This document shows, piece by piece, positions 49,784 to 58,615 of a DNA stretch of 64,000 nt. Below the pieces are notes generated by a model, which made no database searches, was not told the origin of the DNA, and was given only the letters and a program-made list of their open reading frames with translations. Location of the stretch: contig CANQTW010000007.1 in the NCBI GenBank assembly GCA_947626845.1, positions 1-64,000 on the forward strand, written 5' to 3'. The stretch comes from an uncultured Oscillospiraceae bacterium. Lineage in GTDB: Bacteria > Bacillota > Clostridia > Oscillospirales > Oscillospiraceae. Numbering within the stretch: the stretch's first letter is position 1; every line of letters begins with the position of its first letter. The position numbers and the translations under genes are program-made.

Positions 49784-51184
49784 TCACACAAGCTCCCCGA
49801 AGAGCGCCCAGGTGTTGGAGCCGGTGATCCTGACGGTTTGGAACGTGCCGGTGAGGGAGGCGTCCGCCCGCAGGCGCACCAGCCTGCCGCCGGAGGTGCG
49901 GGAGGTGAGATAGTCCCCCTCCTGTCCGTCCACCAGCACCCGAAGGGCGCGGCCCACATAGGCCCGGTGCTTCTCCTCGGAGATCCGGTTCTGAAGGGCC
50001 ACCAGGGCGTCGAACCGGCGCTGTTTTTCCTCCCTGGTGAAGGGGTCGGGCATCCTTGCCGCCGGGGTGCCAGTCCGGGGGGAGAAGATGAAGGTGAAGA
50101 GGGCGTCGAAGCGCACCTCCTCCACGAGGCGCAGGGTGTCCTCAAATTCCTCCTCCGTCTCGCCGGGGAAGCCCACGATCACGTCGGAGGTGAGCACCAC
50201 GTCGGGCATATAGGCGCGGGCCATACGGATGAGGTCGAGATACGCCTCCCGCGTATACCGCCGGTTCATGGCGGAGAGCACCCGGTTCGATCCCGACTGG
50301 AAGGGCAGATGGATATGGCGGGCGCATTTTTCGCAGTTCGCCATGGTGGAAAAGAGCTTTTCACCGGCGTCCTTGGGGTGGCTGGTCATGAAGCGGATGA
50401 GGAAATCGCCGGGGATATCGTTGATACGGGCGATCAGGTCGGAGAAATCCACCCCCTCCGGCAGGTCCTTGCCGTAGGAGTTGACGTTCTGTCCCAGGAG
50501 GGTGATGTCCTTGTACCCCGCCGCCGCCAGGGCGCGGGCCTCCTCCAGCACGTCCTCCGGACGCCTTGACCGCTCCCGTCCCCGTACATAGGGGACGATG
50601 CAGTAGGAGCAGAAGTTGTCGCACCCGTACATGACGGGCAGCCACGCCTTCACGGCGCTGTCCCGCGACGAGGGCAGTCCCTCGGCCACACAGCCGTCGG
50701 AAGGGGCGGTCTCAAAGATGCGCCCTTCCCCCTGGAGCTGGCGCAGAAGAAATTCCGGAAAGCGCCACAGCTCATGGGGGCCGAACACCACACGGACGTG
50801 ACGGTAGGAATTTTTGATCCTGTCCGCCATCCCCGGCTCCTGCATCATACAGCCGCACAGGCAGATGATCTGGCTGGGCCGGGCCTTTTTGGTGTGGGTC
50901 AGGGCGCCCACGTTGCCCAGGACCCGCTGTTCGGCGTGCTCCCGCACGGCGCAGGTATTGATGACGATGACGTCGGCGGCGTATTCGTCCCGCGTCTCCC
51001 CGTAGCCCATGGCCTTCAGCATCCCGCGGAGCTTCTCGCTGTCGGCCTCGTTCTGCTGGCAGCCGTAGGTGTCCACCAGCGCCAGGGGAGGCGGCTCCAG
51101 GCCGGCGTTCAGCTCCGCCACCCGCTCCATGATGTCCCGCTGGCGGGCCAGCTCCTGGGCGGTGATCTCAATTCTCTGCTTCAT
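49784..51184 (-). CDS. miaB: tRNA methylthiotransferase MiaB
   Basis: A 466-residue radical-SAM enzyme that adds the methylthio group at A37 of tRNAs after MiaA. The N-terminal UPF0004 domain has VDTYGCQQNEADSEKLRGML and NTCAVREHAEQRV and CGCM, with three cysteines for one 4Fe-4S cluster. The radical-SAM motif is YGCDNFCSYCIVPYVRGRE (CxxxCxxC). A C-terminal TRAM domain follows (VGRALRVLVDGQEGD). The partner miaA is 3.4 kb away on the other strand. GGAGAA precedes the ATG on the minus strand. Confidence 0.97.
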   Translation of the reverse strand: MKQRIEITAQELARQRDIMERVAELNAGLEPPPLALVDTYGCQQNEADSEKLRGMLKAMGYGETRDEYAADVIVINTCAVREHAEQRVLGNVGALTHTKKARPSQIICLCGCMMQEPGMADRIKNSYRHVRVVFGPHELWRFPEFLLRQLQGEGRIFETAPSDGCVAEGLPSSRDSAVKAWLPVMYGCDNFCSYCIVPYVRGRERSRRPEDVLEEARALAAAGYKDITLLGQNVNSYGKDLPEGVDFSDLIARINDIPGDFLIRFMTSHPKDAGEKLFSTMANCEKCARHIHLPFQSGSNRVLSAMNRRYTREAYLDLIRMARAYMPDVVLTSDVIVGFPGETEEEFEDTLRLVEEVRFDALFTFIFSPRTGTPAARMPDPFTREEKQRRFDALVALQNRISEEKHRAYVGRALRVLVDGQEGDYLTSRTSGGRLVRLRADASLTGTFQTVRITGSNTWALFGELV

Positions 51185-51333
51185 ACGGCAATTTCTCCGG
51201 TATCATTTTATTTGTAATGGTATTTTAACAAAAATAAGTGGAATTTACAAGAACTATCGTGTATAATATCGTGTAGAATAATCAGTAAATTGATCCCTTG
51301 CGCGTTTACCTGATTGACGGGGAGGTTGAACAT

Positions 51334-52389
51334 ATGAAAAATCTTGTCATCGACAAGGCGGCCATCAAATCGAACCTGGACGCGGTGAAGGCCAGGGCCA
51401 GGGGCGTACAGATCTGGGCCGATCTCACCGGCGACGCCTTTGGCCTGGGCCTTGTGGCCACGGCGAAGCTTCTCCGGCAGGAGGGTATCCGCTCCTTTGC
51501 CGTCTCCGATCCCAGGGACGCCAGGGCCCTGCGGGACGCGGGCTTCACCGAGGAGACGCTGATGATGCTCCGCTCCACCGCCGACGAGCAGGAGCTGAGG
51601 GAGCTGATCGACCTGAACGTGGTCTGTACCGTCGGCTCCTATGAGGCCGCCGTGGCCCTGAACGGCATTGCCGAGGAGCACAAGACGGTGGTGGAGGTGC
51701 AGATCAAGATCGACACCGGCCTTGGCCGGTACGGATTCATCGTCTCGGAGACGGACAAGATCGCCAACATCTACCGCTTCATGTCCAATTTGGCGGTGGT
51801 GGGCGTCTTTTCCTCCTATGCCCAGTCCTGGAAGAGCCGCAAGGCCACACTCCAGCAGCTGGAGGCCCTGAAGCAGGTGCTGGAGGTCCTTCATAAGCAG
51901 GGATTTGAGACGGGGATGGCCCACATCTGCGACTCCGCGGCCCTGTTCGCCTATGATTTCGACCTGCTGGACGCGGTGCGGGTGGGTACCGCCTTCTCCG
52001 GGCGCGTGGCCGGAAAGGCCGCCCCCGGCCTGACCAAGGTGGGCTACATAGAGGCCGGCATCGAGGAGGTGGGCTGGTTCCCCAAGGGCCACCGGGTAGG
52101 CGGCCTGGCGCTGAAAAAACCGGCGCGGCTGGCGGTGGTGTCCGTGGGCTATTACCACGGCTTCGGCATGACCCGCCACGAGCAGGGCCAGAGCGTGTGG
52201 GATATGCTGAGGGCCTGGCGGCGGCGCCCCACGGTGAAGCTGGGGAACGCCAAGCTGAGGATCGTAGGCGAGGTGGGCATGACGCACACCATCCTGGACG
52301 TCACCGACGTCAAATGCCGGGTGGGGGACACCGTGACCATGGACGTGGACCCGGTGAACGTGAAGGGCCTGACGAGAATATATAGATAA
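51334..52389 (+). CDS. Alanine-racemase-like protein lacking the catalytic residues
   Basis: A 351-residue alanine-racemase-fold protein. Fold anchors are kept: NLVIDKAAIKSNLDAVKARA, QIKIDTGLGRYGF (structural Lys/Arg), DSAALF, AVRVGTAFSG, and SVGYYHGFG. The PLP lysine is absent: the usual VVKADAYGHG reads WADLTGDAFGLG, with Thr32 (51427-51429) in the Lys position. The second catalytic base, the Tyr of VSYG, is also missing (RVGG). It is therefore likely a non-racemase relative, such as a PLP- or amino-acid-sensing protein. GGGGAGG precedes the ATG at 51334. It is a single gene before an R1 copy and mutL. Confidence 0.85.
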   Translation: MKNLVIDKAAIKSNLDAVKARARGVQIWADLTGDAFGLGLVATAKLLRQEGIRSFAVSDPRDARALRDAGFTEETLMMLRSTADEQELRELIDLNVVCTVGSYEAAVALNGIAEEHKTVVEVQIKIDTGLGRYGFIVSETDKIANIYRFMSNLAVVGVFSSYAQSWKSRKATLQQLEALKQVLEVLHKQGFETGMAHICDSAALFAYDFDLLDAVRVGTAFSGRVAGKAAPGLTKVGYIEAGIEEVGWFPKGHRVGGLALKKPARLAVVSVGYYHGFGMTRHEQGQSVWDMLRAWRRRPTVKLGNAKLRIVGEVGMTHTILDVTDVKCRVGDTVTMDVDPVNVKGLTRIYR

Positions 52390-52392
52390 GAT

Positions 52393-52585
52393 AGCGGAAA
52401 AAGCCTGTTAAGGCTTTTTCCGACAAGGGGAACGTGCGGGCAATTTTCTCTGAATTTTGCGAAATTCAGAGAAAATCACCCTGCTGTCGCTCTGCATGCA
52501 CGCGGAGCGCACACTTGTGCGACAAAAGGGATTTTTTCCGACGCACATGTCGCCGGAAAAAATATTGAATTTGAGTTTTTGACAG
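52393..52585. repeat. Repeat R1, copy D (full length)
   Basis: H1 (GCGGAAAAAGCC, GGCTTTTTCCG), H2 (AATTTTCTCTGAATTTTGCG and its right arm AAATTCAGAGAAAATC) and H3 (ATTTTTTCCGACGCACATGT, CGCCGGAAAAAAT), ending TTGAGTTTTTGACAGC. It matches copy A across its whole length, with small differences, and lies between the Alr-like gene and mutL. Confidence 0.85.
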
Positions 52586-52600
52586 CAGAGAGGAAAGACT

Positions 52601-54562
52601 ATGCCAAAGATACATGAAATGCCGCCCCATCTGGCGGACCTCATCGCCGCCGGGGAGGTGGTGGAGAGGCCGGCCAGCGTGGTCAAGGAGCTGGTGGAGA
52701 ACGCCATAGACGCCGGTGCCGGCGCCGTCACCGTGGAGATACGCTCCGGCGGTATGGCGGAGATCCGCGTCACCGACGACGGCTGCGGCATCGCGGAGGA
52801 GGATGTGGAGACGGCCTTTTTGCGCCACGCCACCTCCAAGCTGCGGACGGAGCGGGACCTGGAGGCCATCGGCACCCTGGGGTTCCGGGGGGAGGCGCTG
52901 GCGGCCATCGCCAGCGTGTCGCGGGTGGAGCTGATTACCTGTGAGCGGGGCGCCGCCGAGGGCACCAGGCTTGTGCTGGAGGGCGGCGTCAAGACCGCCA
53001 AGGGTCCGGCGGGCCACCCGGCGGGGACCACCATCTGCGTTCGGGACCTTTTTTTCAACACCCCGGCGCGGCAGAAATTCATGAAGAACGACAGGGCCGA
53101 GGGCGCCGCCGTCACCACCGCCGTGGTGCGTCTGGCGCTGAGCCATCCGGAGATCTCCCTCCGCTACATCCGGGAGGGCCGGGAGGAGTACCACACCCCC
53201 GGCGACGGGCGGCTCCAGTCCGCCGCCTACTGCACCCTGGGCCGGGAGTTTGCCAGGGGGCTGCTGCCCGTATCCGGCAAGACGGAGGGCATGGAGGTCA
53301 GCGGCTATACGTCCACCCCCGCCGCGGCCAGGGGCAACCGGTCCTGGCAGTTTTTCTTCATCAACGGGCGGTTCGTCAAATCAAAGCTTTTACAGGCGGC
53401 GGTGGAGCAGGCCTATAAAAACGCCCTGTTTACCGGGCGGTTCCCGGTGTGCCTTATCGAGCTGACCATGCCCCTGAACGCCGTGGACGTGAACGTCCAC
53501 CCCACCAAGATGGAGGTGCGCTTTGCCGACGAGCGGGCGGCCTTTGACGCGGTCTACTGGGCTGTCCGGGGCGCTCTGGAGCGGGAGGACAAGCCGGGGG
53601 AGCTGGAGCTGTCCAAGAGCACCGAGGCGGCGCTGCGCTCTCCCGTGGAGGTTCGGGATATCCCCGGCCATCAGGTCTTTGCCCCCGGCGGAGGGAGGAG
53701 ACAGCCCCTCTCCGGCGGCTTTGTGGTAGGCAGGGCCAATGTGAAGTCCGGCGACGAGTTTTATAAGCGGGTCACCGCCGACACCTTCCGCACCGAATAC
53801 GGCGCGCCGGCGGCCTTCAAAACCGCCATCCGGCCCGCCCAGATCGGGCCTCAGACGTCCATGAAAAGGGGCGAGGCGGAGCTGGAGGACGCGGTCACGC
53901 TCCGGGACGCCGTCAGCGAGGCCCAGACCTTCATCCCCCTCCCGGACCCGGAGCCTGTTCAGGAGGCCAATCCCGGCCCGGCGTCCGTTCCCGCGGGGCG
54001 GGACTGGCGGTATGTGGGGGAGGCCCTGGGCACCTATGTGATCGTGGAGCGGGGCGACAGCCTTTTCCTCATCGACAAGCACGCCGCCCATGAGCGGATA
54101 CTGTTTGACAGGCTGAAAAGCCAAAAGCACCAGGCCGCGGGCCAGATGCTCATGACCCCCCTGGTGTGCGACCTGGGGGGCGAGACCGCCGGGACGCTGA
54201 CGGAGAACGAGGCCCTTCTCAATGAGCTGGGCTTTGAGTTCTCCGACTTCGGCGGCGGCAGTGTGGCCCTCCGGCAGGTGCCTATCGACATGGACCTGTC
54301 CGACCCCGCCGGGATGCTGGAGGAGATCGCGGAGAAGCTGAAAACCGGCGGCAGGCGGGACGTGGAGGCCATGCGGGACGACGTGCTCCATACCGTGGCC
54401 TGCAAGGCGGCCATCAAGGCCGGGAAGCGGACGGACCCCAGGGAGCTTACGGGCCTTATCGACGCGGTGCTCTCCGGCGCGGTGCGCTACTGTCCCCACG
54501 GCAGGCCCGTCAGCGTGGAGCTGACGAAAGCGCAGCTGGACAGGAGCTTCAAGCGGGCATGA
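52601..54562 (+). CDS. mutL: DNA mismatch repair protein MutL
   Basis: A 653-residue MutL. The GHKL ATPase part has LADLIAAGEVVERPASVVKE, VENAIDAGAG, TDDGCGIAEEDV and TLGFRGEALAAIASVS. The C-terminal endonuclease part keeps the metal motifs in order: DKHAAHERILFDRL (the DQHA box with Lys), ACKAAIKAGK, and CPHGRPVSVEL, so it should nick DNA itself, as expected without MutH. AGAGGAAAG lies before the ATG. Its stop overlaps miaA by 4 bases. Confidence 0.97.
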   Translation: MPKIHEMPPHLADLIAAGEVVERPASVVKELVENAIDAGAGAVTVEIRSGGMAEIRVTDDGCGIAEEDVETAFLRHATSKLRTERDLEAIGTLGFRGEALAAIASVSRVELITCERGAAEGTRLVLEGGVKTAKGPAGHPAGTTICVRDLFFNTPARQKFMKNDRAEGAAVTTAVVRLALSHPEISLRYIREGREEYHTPGDGRLQSAAYCTLGREFARGLLPVSGKTEGMEVSGYTSTPAAARGNRSWQFFFINGRFVKSKLLQAAVEQAYKNALFTGRFPVCLIELTMPLNAVDVNVHPTKMEVRFADERAAFDAVYWAVRGALEREDKPGELELSKSTEAALRSPVEVRDIPGHQVFAPGGGRRQPLSGGFVVGRANVKSGDEFYKRVTADTFRTEYGAPAAFKTAIRPAQIGPQTSMKRGEAELEDAVTLRDAVSEAQTFIPLPDPEPVQEANPGPASVPAGRDWRYVGEALGTYVIVERGDSLFLIDKHAAHERILFDRLKSQKHQAAGQMLMTPLVCDLGGETAGTLTENEALLNELGFEFSDFGGGSVALRQVPIDMDLSDPAGMLEEIAEKLKTGGRRDVEAMRDDVLHTVACKAAIKAGKRTDPRELTGLIDAVLSGAVRYCPHGRPVSVELTKAQLDRSFKRA

Positions 54563-55491
54563 ACAGGGTGATCGTGATCACGGGGCCTACGGCCACCGGC
54601 AAGACGGCCCTGGGCGTCCGGCTGGCGAAGATTTTGGGCGGCGAGGTGGTCTCCGCCGACTCCATGCAGGTGTATCAGTACATGGACATCGGCACCGCCA
54701 AGCCCACGCCGGAGGAGACGGAGGGCGTGCCCCACCATATGATCGACGTGGTCAGCCCCTTTGAGAGCTACTCCGTGTCCCGCTACGTGGAGGACGCGGC
54801 GGCGGTGTGCCGGGAGCTTCTGGGCCGGGGGAAGGTCCCCGTCATCGTGGGCGGTACGGGCCTTTATATCGAGGCGCTTGTCTCCGGCTGGGACTTTGAG
54901 CGCGGCCCCGGCGACGGCACGCTGCGGCAGGAGCTGTCGGCCATGTACGACGCGCTGGGCGGGGAGCGGATGCTGGAAAAGCTGGCGCTTGCCGATCCGG
55001 AGCGGGCGGGAAAGCTCCATCCCAACGACAAAAAGCGCATCGTTCGGGCGCTGGAGATCGCGGAAAACGGCGGCAATATCTCCCGACATGACCGGGAGAC
55101 GCGGGCCGCGCCGCCGCGGTTCGAGGCGAAAACCGTCGTCCTGGGGTACGCGGACAGGGCCGATCTCTATGACCGCATCGACAGGCGGGTGGACGGTATG
55201 ATGGCGCGGGGGCTTGTGGATGAGGTGAAAAAGCTCCTGGAGATGGGCCTGACCCCGGAGCATACCGCCATGCAGGCCATCGGCTATAAGGAGATCTGCG
55301 CGGCCCTGGCGGGAAAATGCTCCCTGGAGGAGGCCGTGGAGACCGTCAAGCGGGAGTCCCGGCGCTACGCCAAGCGACAGATCAGCTGGTGCAGGCGGTA
55401 TGAGGACAGGCTTGATGTCATTTTTGAAAAAGTGCCGGATTTTGAAAAGGCCGTGTCTCTTTCGACAAATTTCTTGAAGGAGCTGGTATAA
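54559..55491 (+). CDS. miaA: tRNA dimethylallyltransferase MiaA
   Basis: A 310-residue enzyme that prenylates A37 in tRNAs reading UNN codons. The P-loop is ITGPTATGKTALGVRLAK at the N-terminus, then SADSMQVYQYMDIGTAKPT and VPHHMIDVVSP, and the GGTGLYIEALV segment; YAKRQISWCRRY binds the tRNA region near the end. It is coupled to mutL by a 4-base overlap and is followed by a folded RNA leader and hfq, as in many bacteria. Confidence 0.96.
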   Translation: MNRVIVITGPTATGKTALGVRLAKILGGEVVSADSMQVYQYMDIGTAKPTPEETEGVPHHMIDVVSPFESYSVSRYVEDAAAVCRELLGRGKVPVIVGGTGLYIEALVSGWDFERGPGDGTLRQELSAMYDALGGERMLEKLALADPERAGKLHPNDKKRIVRALEIAENGGNISRHDRETRAAPPRFEAKTVVLGYADRADLYDRIDRRVDGMMARGLVDEVKKLLEMGLTPEHTAMQAIGYKEICAALAGKCSLEEAVETVKRESRRYAKRQISWCRRYEDRLDVIFEKVPDFEKAVSLSTNFLKELV

Positions 55492-55495
55492 ACTG

Positions 55496-55578
55496 TAAGC
55501 CGCAGGCCCGGAAGGGCCGAAGGAACACGAGAGGTTCCAAAAATATATAAAGCGCGCAAAGCGCGGAAAGGCGGCTTA
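55496..55578 (+). promoter_or_regulatory. Folded leader before hfq
   Basis: TAAGCCGC (55496-55503) pairs with GCGGCTTA (55571-55578), closing three inner hairpins: GGCCC-GGAA-GGGCC, GGAAC-ACGAGAG-GTTCC and GCGC-GCAAA-GCGC, with an A-rich linker. The right outer arm GGCGG overlaps the hfq ribosome-binding zone, so the fold could hide the start. It resembles a multi-branched regulatory RNA; autoregulation by Hfq is possible. Confidence 0.65.
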
Positions 55579-55581
55579 CAT

Positions 55582-55851
55582 ATGATAAAAGCGTTGAATA
55601 TTCAGGATTCCTTTTTGAACGAGGCCAGGAAAAAGCGGGCGCCGCTGACGGTGTTTTTGGTGAACGGCTTTCAGATGCGCGGGGCGGTGCTGGGCTTTGA
55701 CAGCTTCACGGTGATGCTGGAGAGCGAGGGGAAGCAGCAGATGGTGTATAAGCACGCCATCTCCACCATCGCCCCGGCCAAGTCCCTCAACATCCCGGAG
55801 CTGGAGGAGGAGCCGGAGGTCCTGCCGGAGCGGGAGCCGGCCTTCCGGTAA
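55582..55851 (+). CDS. hfq: RNA chaperone Hfq
   Basis: An 89-residue Hfq. The Sm1 region is [20 protein letters not shown], then [20 protein letters not shown]; the Sm2 motif is [10 protein letters not shown]. The C-terminal tail is short and acidic ([17 protein letters not shown]). Hfq forms hexamers that aid small RNA-mRNA pairing. It lies after miaA as in many bacteria, but with a folded leader of its own. Confidence 0.96.
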   Translation: MIKALNIQDSFLNEARKKRAPLTVFLVNGFQMRGAVLGFDSFTVMLESEGKQQMVYKHAISTIAPAKSLNIPELEEEPEVLPEREPAFR

Positions 55852-55865
55852 GCGCGGTTCCGGGT

Positions 55866-55935
55866 TCAGGGAACCTCTGAATAAATCGAAGTGCCGCCGG
55901 GAGCGGCGCGGCGATTGGTTCGGAGGTCCCCTTAG
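55866..55935 (+). other. Structured intergenic RNA candidate after hfq
   Basis: GGGAACCTCTGAA pairs over a distance with TTCGGAGGTCCCC, enclosing a GC hairpin GCCGCCGGGAGCGGC. It is a compact fold of about 70 bases. It is either the 3' end of the hfq transcript or a small RNA; no known family is matched. Confidence 0.45.
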
Positions 55936-55950
55936 TCAGACAAAAAGGGT

Positions 55951-55978
55951 CCAGGAACAGGCCGCGGCCTGTTCCTGG
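55951..55978 (+). terminator. Terminator after hfq
   Basis: CCAGGAACAGGCC, GC, GGCCTGTTCCTGG, then AGTTGTTTTA. A 13-bp stem with a weak T-tract. Confidence 0.78.
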
Positions 55979-56050
55979 AGTTGTTTTATCTCCTTGCCCG
56001 GATGGGAGTTTGCCGCCGGGGGGATTATTTTTAAGATGACATAATATATG

Positions 56051-56080
56051 TTGGACAAATCGAAAAAAGTGTGATATAAT
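56051..56080 (+). promoter_or_regulatory. Sigma-A promoter of the HlyD-like gene
   Basis: TTGGAC and TATAAT with an 18-base spacer; TGGACA gives 17. About 45 bases before the GTG start. Confidence 0.75.
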
Positions 56081-56125
56081 TCAAAGGTTATCAGTGCTTA
56101 TTGAGAGGCGGAAGGAGGCCGGGGC

Positions 56126-57316
56126 GTGGAGCGGAGCGACGCGATCATCAAATTCGTGGCGGTTTTTGTGTTCATCGCCATCATGTGCTACCTGGGAATC
56201 TCCTTCATCTCCAGCTACCGGGACCCGCTGCGGACGGTGACGGCGTCGGGCATGGAGCTCCATGACGGGCTGGAGACGTCGGGATACATCGTCCGGGACG
56301 AGCAGCTTCTGACGGCCTCCGGCTCCAACGTTGCCGTGACGGTGACGGAGGGGGCGAAGCTGGCCAGCGGCGAGACCGTGGCCATCCGCTACTCCGGCTC
56401 CGCGGCGATGGAGCGGGCCCAGCAGATCAGCGAGATACAGATGAAAATACGCCAGCTGACGGCCCTGAAAAACGGCAAAAGCGAGGACGAGCTCTCCAAA
56501 GAGACCATCCTCTCCCTGGCGCGGGCCGTGACGGGCGGGGACTTGAGCGGGCTTTACGAGATCGAGCAGGATGTGGACGCCTACATCATCTACGGCACCG
56601 CCCTGGCCACCGGCAGTGAGGCGGAGGAGATCGCGGCGCTGGAGGAGGAGCTTCACCGGCTGAGCGAGAGTGCCTCGTCGGACACGGGGCGGGTGACGGC
56701 GCCGTTTGCCGGCACCTTCTCCTTTGCCGCCGACGGCTTTGAGAGCGTCACCCCCGACGATATGCGGGAGCTGACCGTGACGCAGTACAAAAACCTGTTT
56801 TCCGGACCCAGAGAGGTGGGCGACAGCGTGGTGGGGCGGCTGATCCGGGGCATCCGGTGGTATTACGCCACCCAGATAGACGAGGAGAGCGCCCGTAAGC
56901 TGACCATCGGCAAAAACGCGCGGCTCGCCTTCTCCCGCACCTACTCCCAGGAGCTGACCATGCTGGTGGAGAGCATAAGTCCAGCGGAGGACGGCGTGTG
57001 CGCCGTGGTCTTCTCCTCGGATAAGTACATGCAGGACGTGGCGGCCCTCCGGGGGGCCACCGCGGAGATCATTTTCGGCACCCTCTCCGGCATCAGCGTA
57101 CCCAGGGAGGCCGTCCATGTGCTCACCGACGGGGACGAGATCGAGAACGTGGTCTATGTGCTCCAGGGCATTTCCGCCGTGGCCGTTCCGGTGAACATCA
57201 TCGCGGAAAACGGCGATTACTACATGGTAGAGGAGGCCCGCGACGGCCTCCGGGTGGGGGATATCATCATCGTCCGGGCAAAAGAGCTTTATTCCGGCGC
57301 AGTCGTGGAGGGATAG
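56126..57316 (+). CDS. HlyD-like membrane protein of the sepF-divIVA neighbourhood
   Basis: A 396-residue protein with one N-terminal membrane helix (FVAVFVFIAIMCYLGISFI) and a long extracellular part: a lipoyl/barrel-type start (HDGLETSGYIVRDEQLL, NVAVTVTEGAKLASGETVAI), a helical hairpin (RAQQISEIQMKIRQLTALK), and a C-terminal beta-barrel. This is the HlyD membrane-fusion fold, yet no ABC exporter or outer-membrane partner is encoded nearby. The gene precedes yggS by 2 bases. It starts with GTG and AAGGAGG. Its place suggests a cell-division or wall role, but that is inference. Confidence 0.75.
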   Translation: MERSDAIIKFVAVFVFIAIMCYLGISFISSYRDPLRTVTASGMELHDGLETSGYIVRDEQLLTASGSNVAVTVTEGAKLASGETVAIRYSGSAAMERAQQISEIQMKIRQLTALKNGKSEDELSKETILSLARAVTGGDLSGLYEIEQDVDAYIIYGTALATGSEAEEIAALEEELHRLSESASSDTGRVTAPFAGTFSFAADGFESVTPDDMRELTVTQYKNLFSGPREVGDSVVGRLIRGIRWYYATQIDEESARKLTIGKNARLAFSRTYSQELTMLVESISPAEDGVCAVVFSSDKYMQDVAALRGATAEIIFGTLSGISVPREAVHVLTDGDEIENVVYVLQGISAVAVPVNIIAENGDYYMVEEARDGLRVGDIIIVRAKELYSGAVVEG

Positions 57317-57318
57317 GC

Positions 57319-58023
57319 GTGGACAGGAGCCTTATGGAGATACGGGACAGCGCCGCGCGGGTCCTGGAGCGGGTAAACGCCGCCGCGCAAAAGGCGGGTC
57401 ACGGGGCCGTGCTGGTGGCGGCCTCCAAGATGAACGGCCCTGAGTGCGTGCGGGCCGCCTATGACGGCGGCGTCCGCCATTTTGGCGAGAACCGGGTCCA
57501 GGAGCTGGAGAGCAAGCTGGCCGCGGACGCCTACGCCGGCGCGACGGCGCATTTTATAGGGCATCTTCAGAAAAATAAGGTGAAGGCTGTGGCGGGCCGG
57601 ACGGCCCTGATCCAGTCGGCGGACTCATCGGCGCTTCTCCGGCTCATAGGAAAGCGGGCCGAAGAGCTGGGAATTACGCAGGACGTGCTTTTAGAGGTGA
57701 ATATTGGCCGGGAGGCGTCAAAGTCCGGCGTACTGCCGGAGGCGCTGGACGGGCTGGCCGCCGAAGCCGCGGAAATCCCTGGGATTTTCGTCCGCGGGCT
57801 GATGGCGATCCCCCCGGCGGGGGAGGAAAAGGAAAAAACTGTCCAATATTTTGAACAAATGCGAAAGCTTTTTATTGACATCGGCGCGAAAAAATACGAT
57901 AATGTCAGTATGCGTATTCTGTCCATGGGGATGAGCGCCGATTTTGAGGAGGCCATCGCCTGCGGAGCCAATATGGTGCGTGTGGGTACGGCCATCTTCG
58001 GACAGCGGTACGTTAAGGGGTAA
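57319..58023 (+). CDS. YggS/YlmE-type PLP homeostasis protein
   Basis: A 234-residue PLP-binding protein. AVLVAASKMNGPECVRAAYD carries the PLP lysine, and HFGENRVQELESKL and HFIGHLQKNKVKAV are family signatures, as is LSMGMSADFEEAIACGANMV near the C-terminus. The family buffers pyridoxal phosphate. It starts GTG at 57319 directly after the HlyD-like gene and belongs to the ylmE-sepF-divIVA division cluster found in Firmicutes. Confidence 0.93.
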   Translation: MDRSLMEIRDSAARVLERVNAAAQKAGHGAVLVAASKMNGPECVRAAYDGGVRHFGENRVQELESKLAADAYAGATAHFIGHLQKNKVKAVAGRTALIQSADSSALLRLIGKRAEELGITQDVLLEVNIGREASKSGVLPEALDGLAAEAAEIPGIFVRGLMAIPPAGEEKEKTVQYFEQMRKLFIDIGAKKYDNVSMRILSMGMSADFEEAIACGANMVRVGTAIFGQRYVKG

Positions 58024-58144
58024 AGCGCCTCTTCGCGGCGGCAGCCGCAAGACCGGCCCAAAAGCGCTCCCGCGATCATCACATCGCCGGAGGCATAAAG
58101 AAATAAGCAATATATAATAAACAAATTTTTTGGAGGCTGTACAA

Positions 58145-58615
58145 ATGGGACTTCTGAACGAGCTCAAGAAACTGACCAAGCCCTATGACGATGAAGAGGA
58201 CGAATTTGAGGACTTTACACCCCGCGCGCCGGAGAAGATCCCTGTGACGCCCCGTACCGCCGCGCCCACGCGCGTGCCCACCGGCAATATGGCGGAGGAC
58301 AGGCGCGACGCCAACAAGGTGGTGAACATCCACGCCACCACCCAGCTGCAGGTGGTGCTGGTGAAGCCCGACAAGTTTGAGAACGCCGCGGAGATCGCCG
58401 AGCATCTCCGGGACAAGCACACCGTTGTGCTGAACCTGGAATCCACCAACAAGGACGTCTCCCGCAGACTTCTGGACTTCCTCTCCGGCGTGGCCTTTGC
58501 CCAGGACGGAAAGATCAAGAAGGTGGCCCAGGGCACCTATCTCATCACGCCCTACAACGTAAACCTCATGGGCGACCTGATCGACGAGCTGGAGAACAAC
58601 GGGCTTTATTTTTAA
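58145..58615 (+). CDS. sepF: Cell-division protein SepF
   Basis: A 156-residue FtsZ-binding protein. The N-terminal membrane-targeting helix is MGLLNELKKLTKP, followed by an acidic/Pro-rich linker, then the SepF domain: QVVLVKPDKFENAAEIAEHL, TVVLNLESTNKDVSRRLLDF, and LSGVAFAQDGKIKKVAQGTY. SepF bundles FtsZ filaments and ties them to the membrane. TTGGAGGC precedes the ATG at 58145; the upstream frame lacks a ribosome site. Confidence 0.95.
   Translation: MGLLNELKKLTKPYDDEEDEFEDFTPRAPEKIPVTPRTAAPTRVPTGNMAEDRRDANKVVNIHATTQLQVVLVKPDKFENAAEIAEHLRDKHTVVLNLESTNKDVSRRLLDFLSGVAFAQDGKIKKVAQGTYLITPYNVNLMGDLIDELENNGLYF

Noticed and set aside
51208-51297. A clear promoter before the Alr-like gene
   Set aside because: TATAAT is present, but no acceptable -35 lies at 16-18 bases, so it was not listed as a feature.
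55496-55578. A tRNA gene before hfq
   Set aside because: It has a cloverleaf-like shape but lacks the T-loop and anticodon-stem consensus and the CCA-side acceptor pattern.
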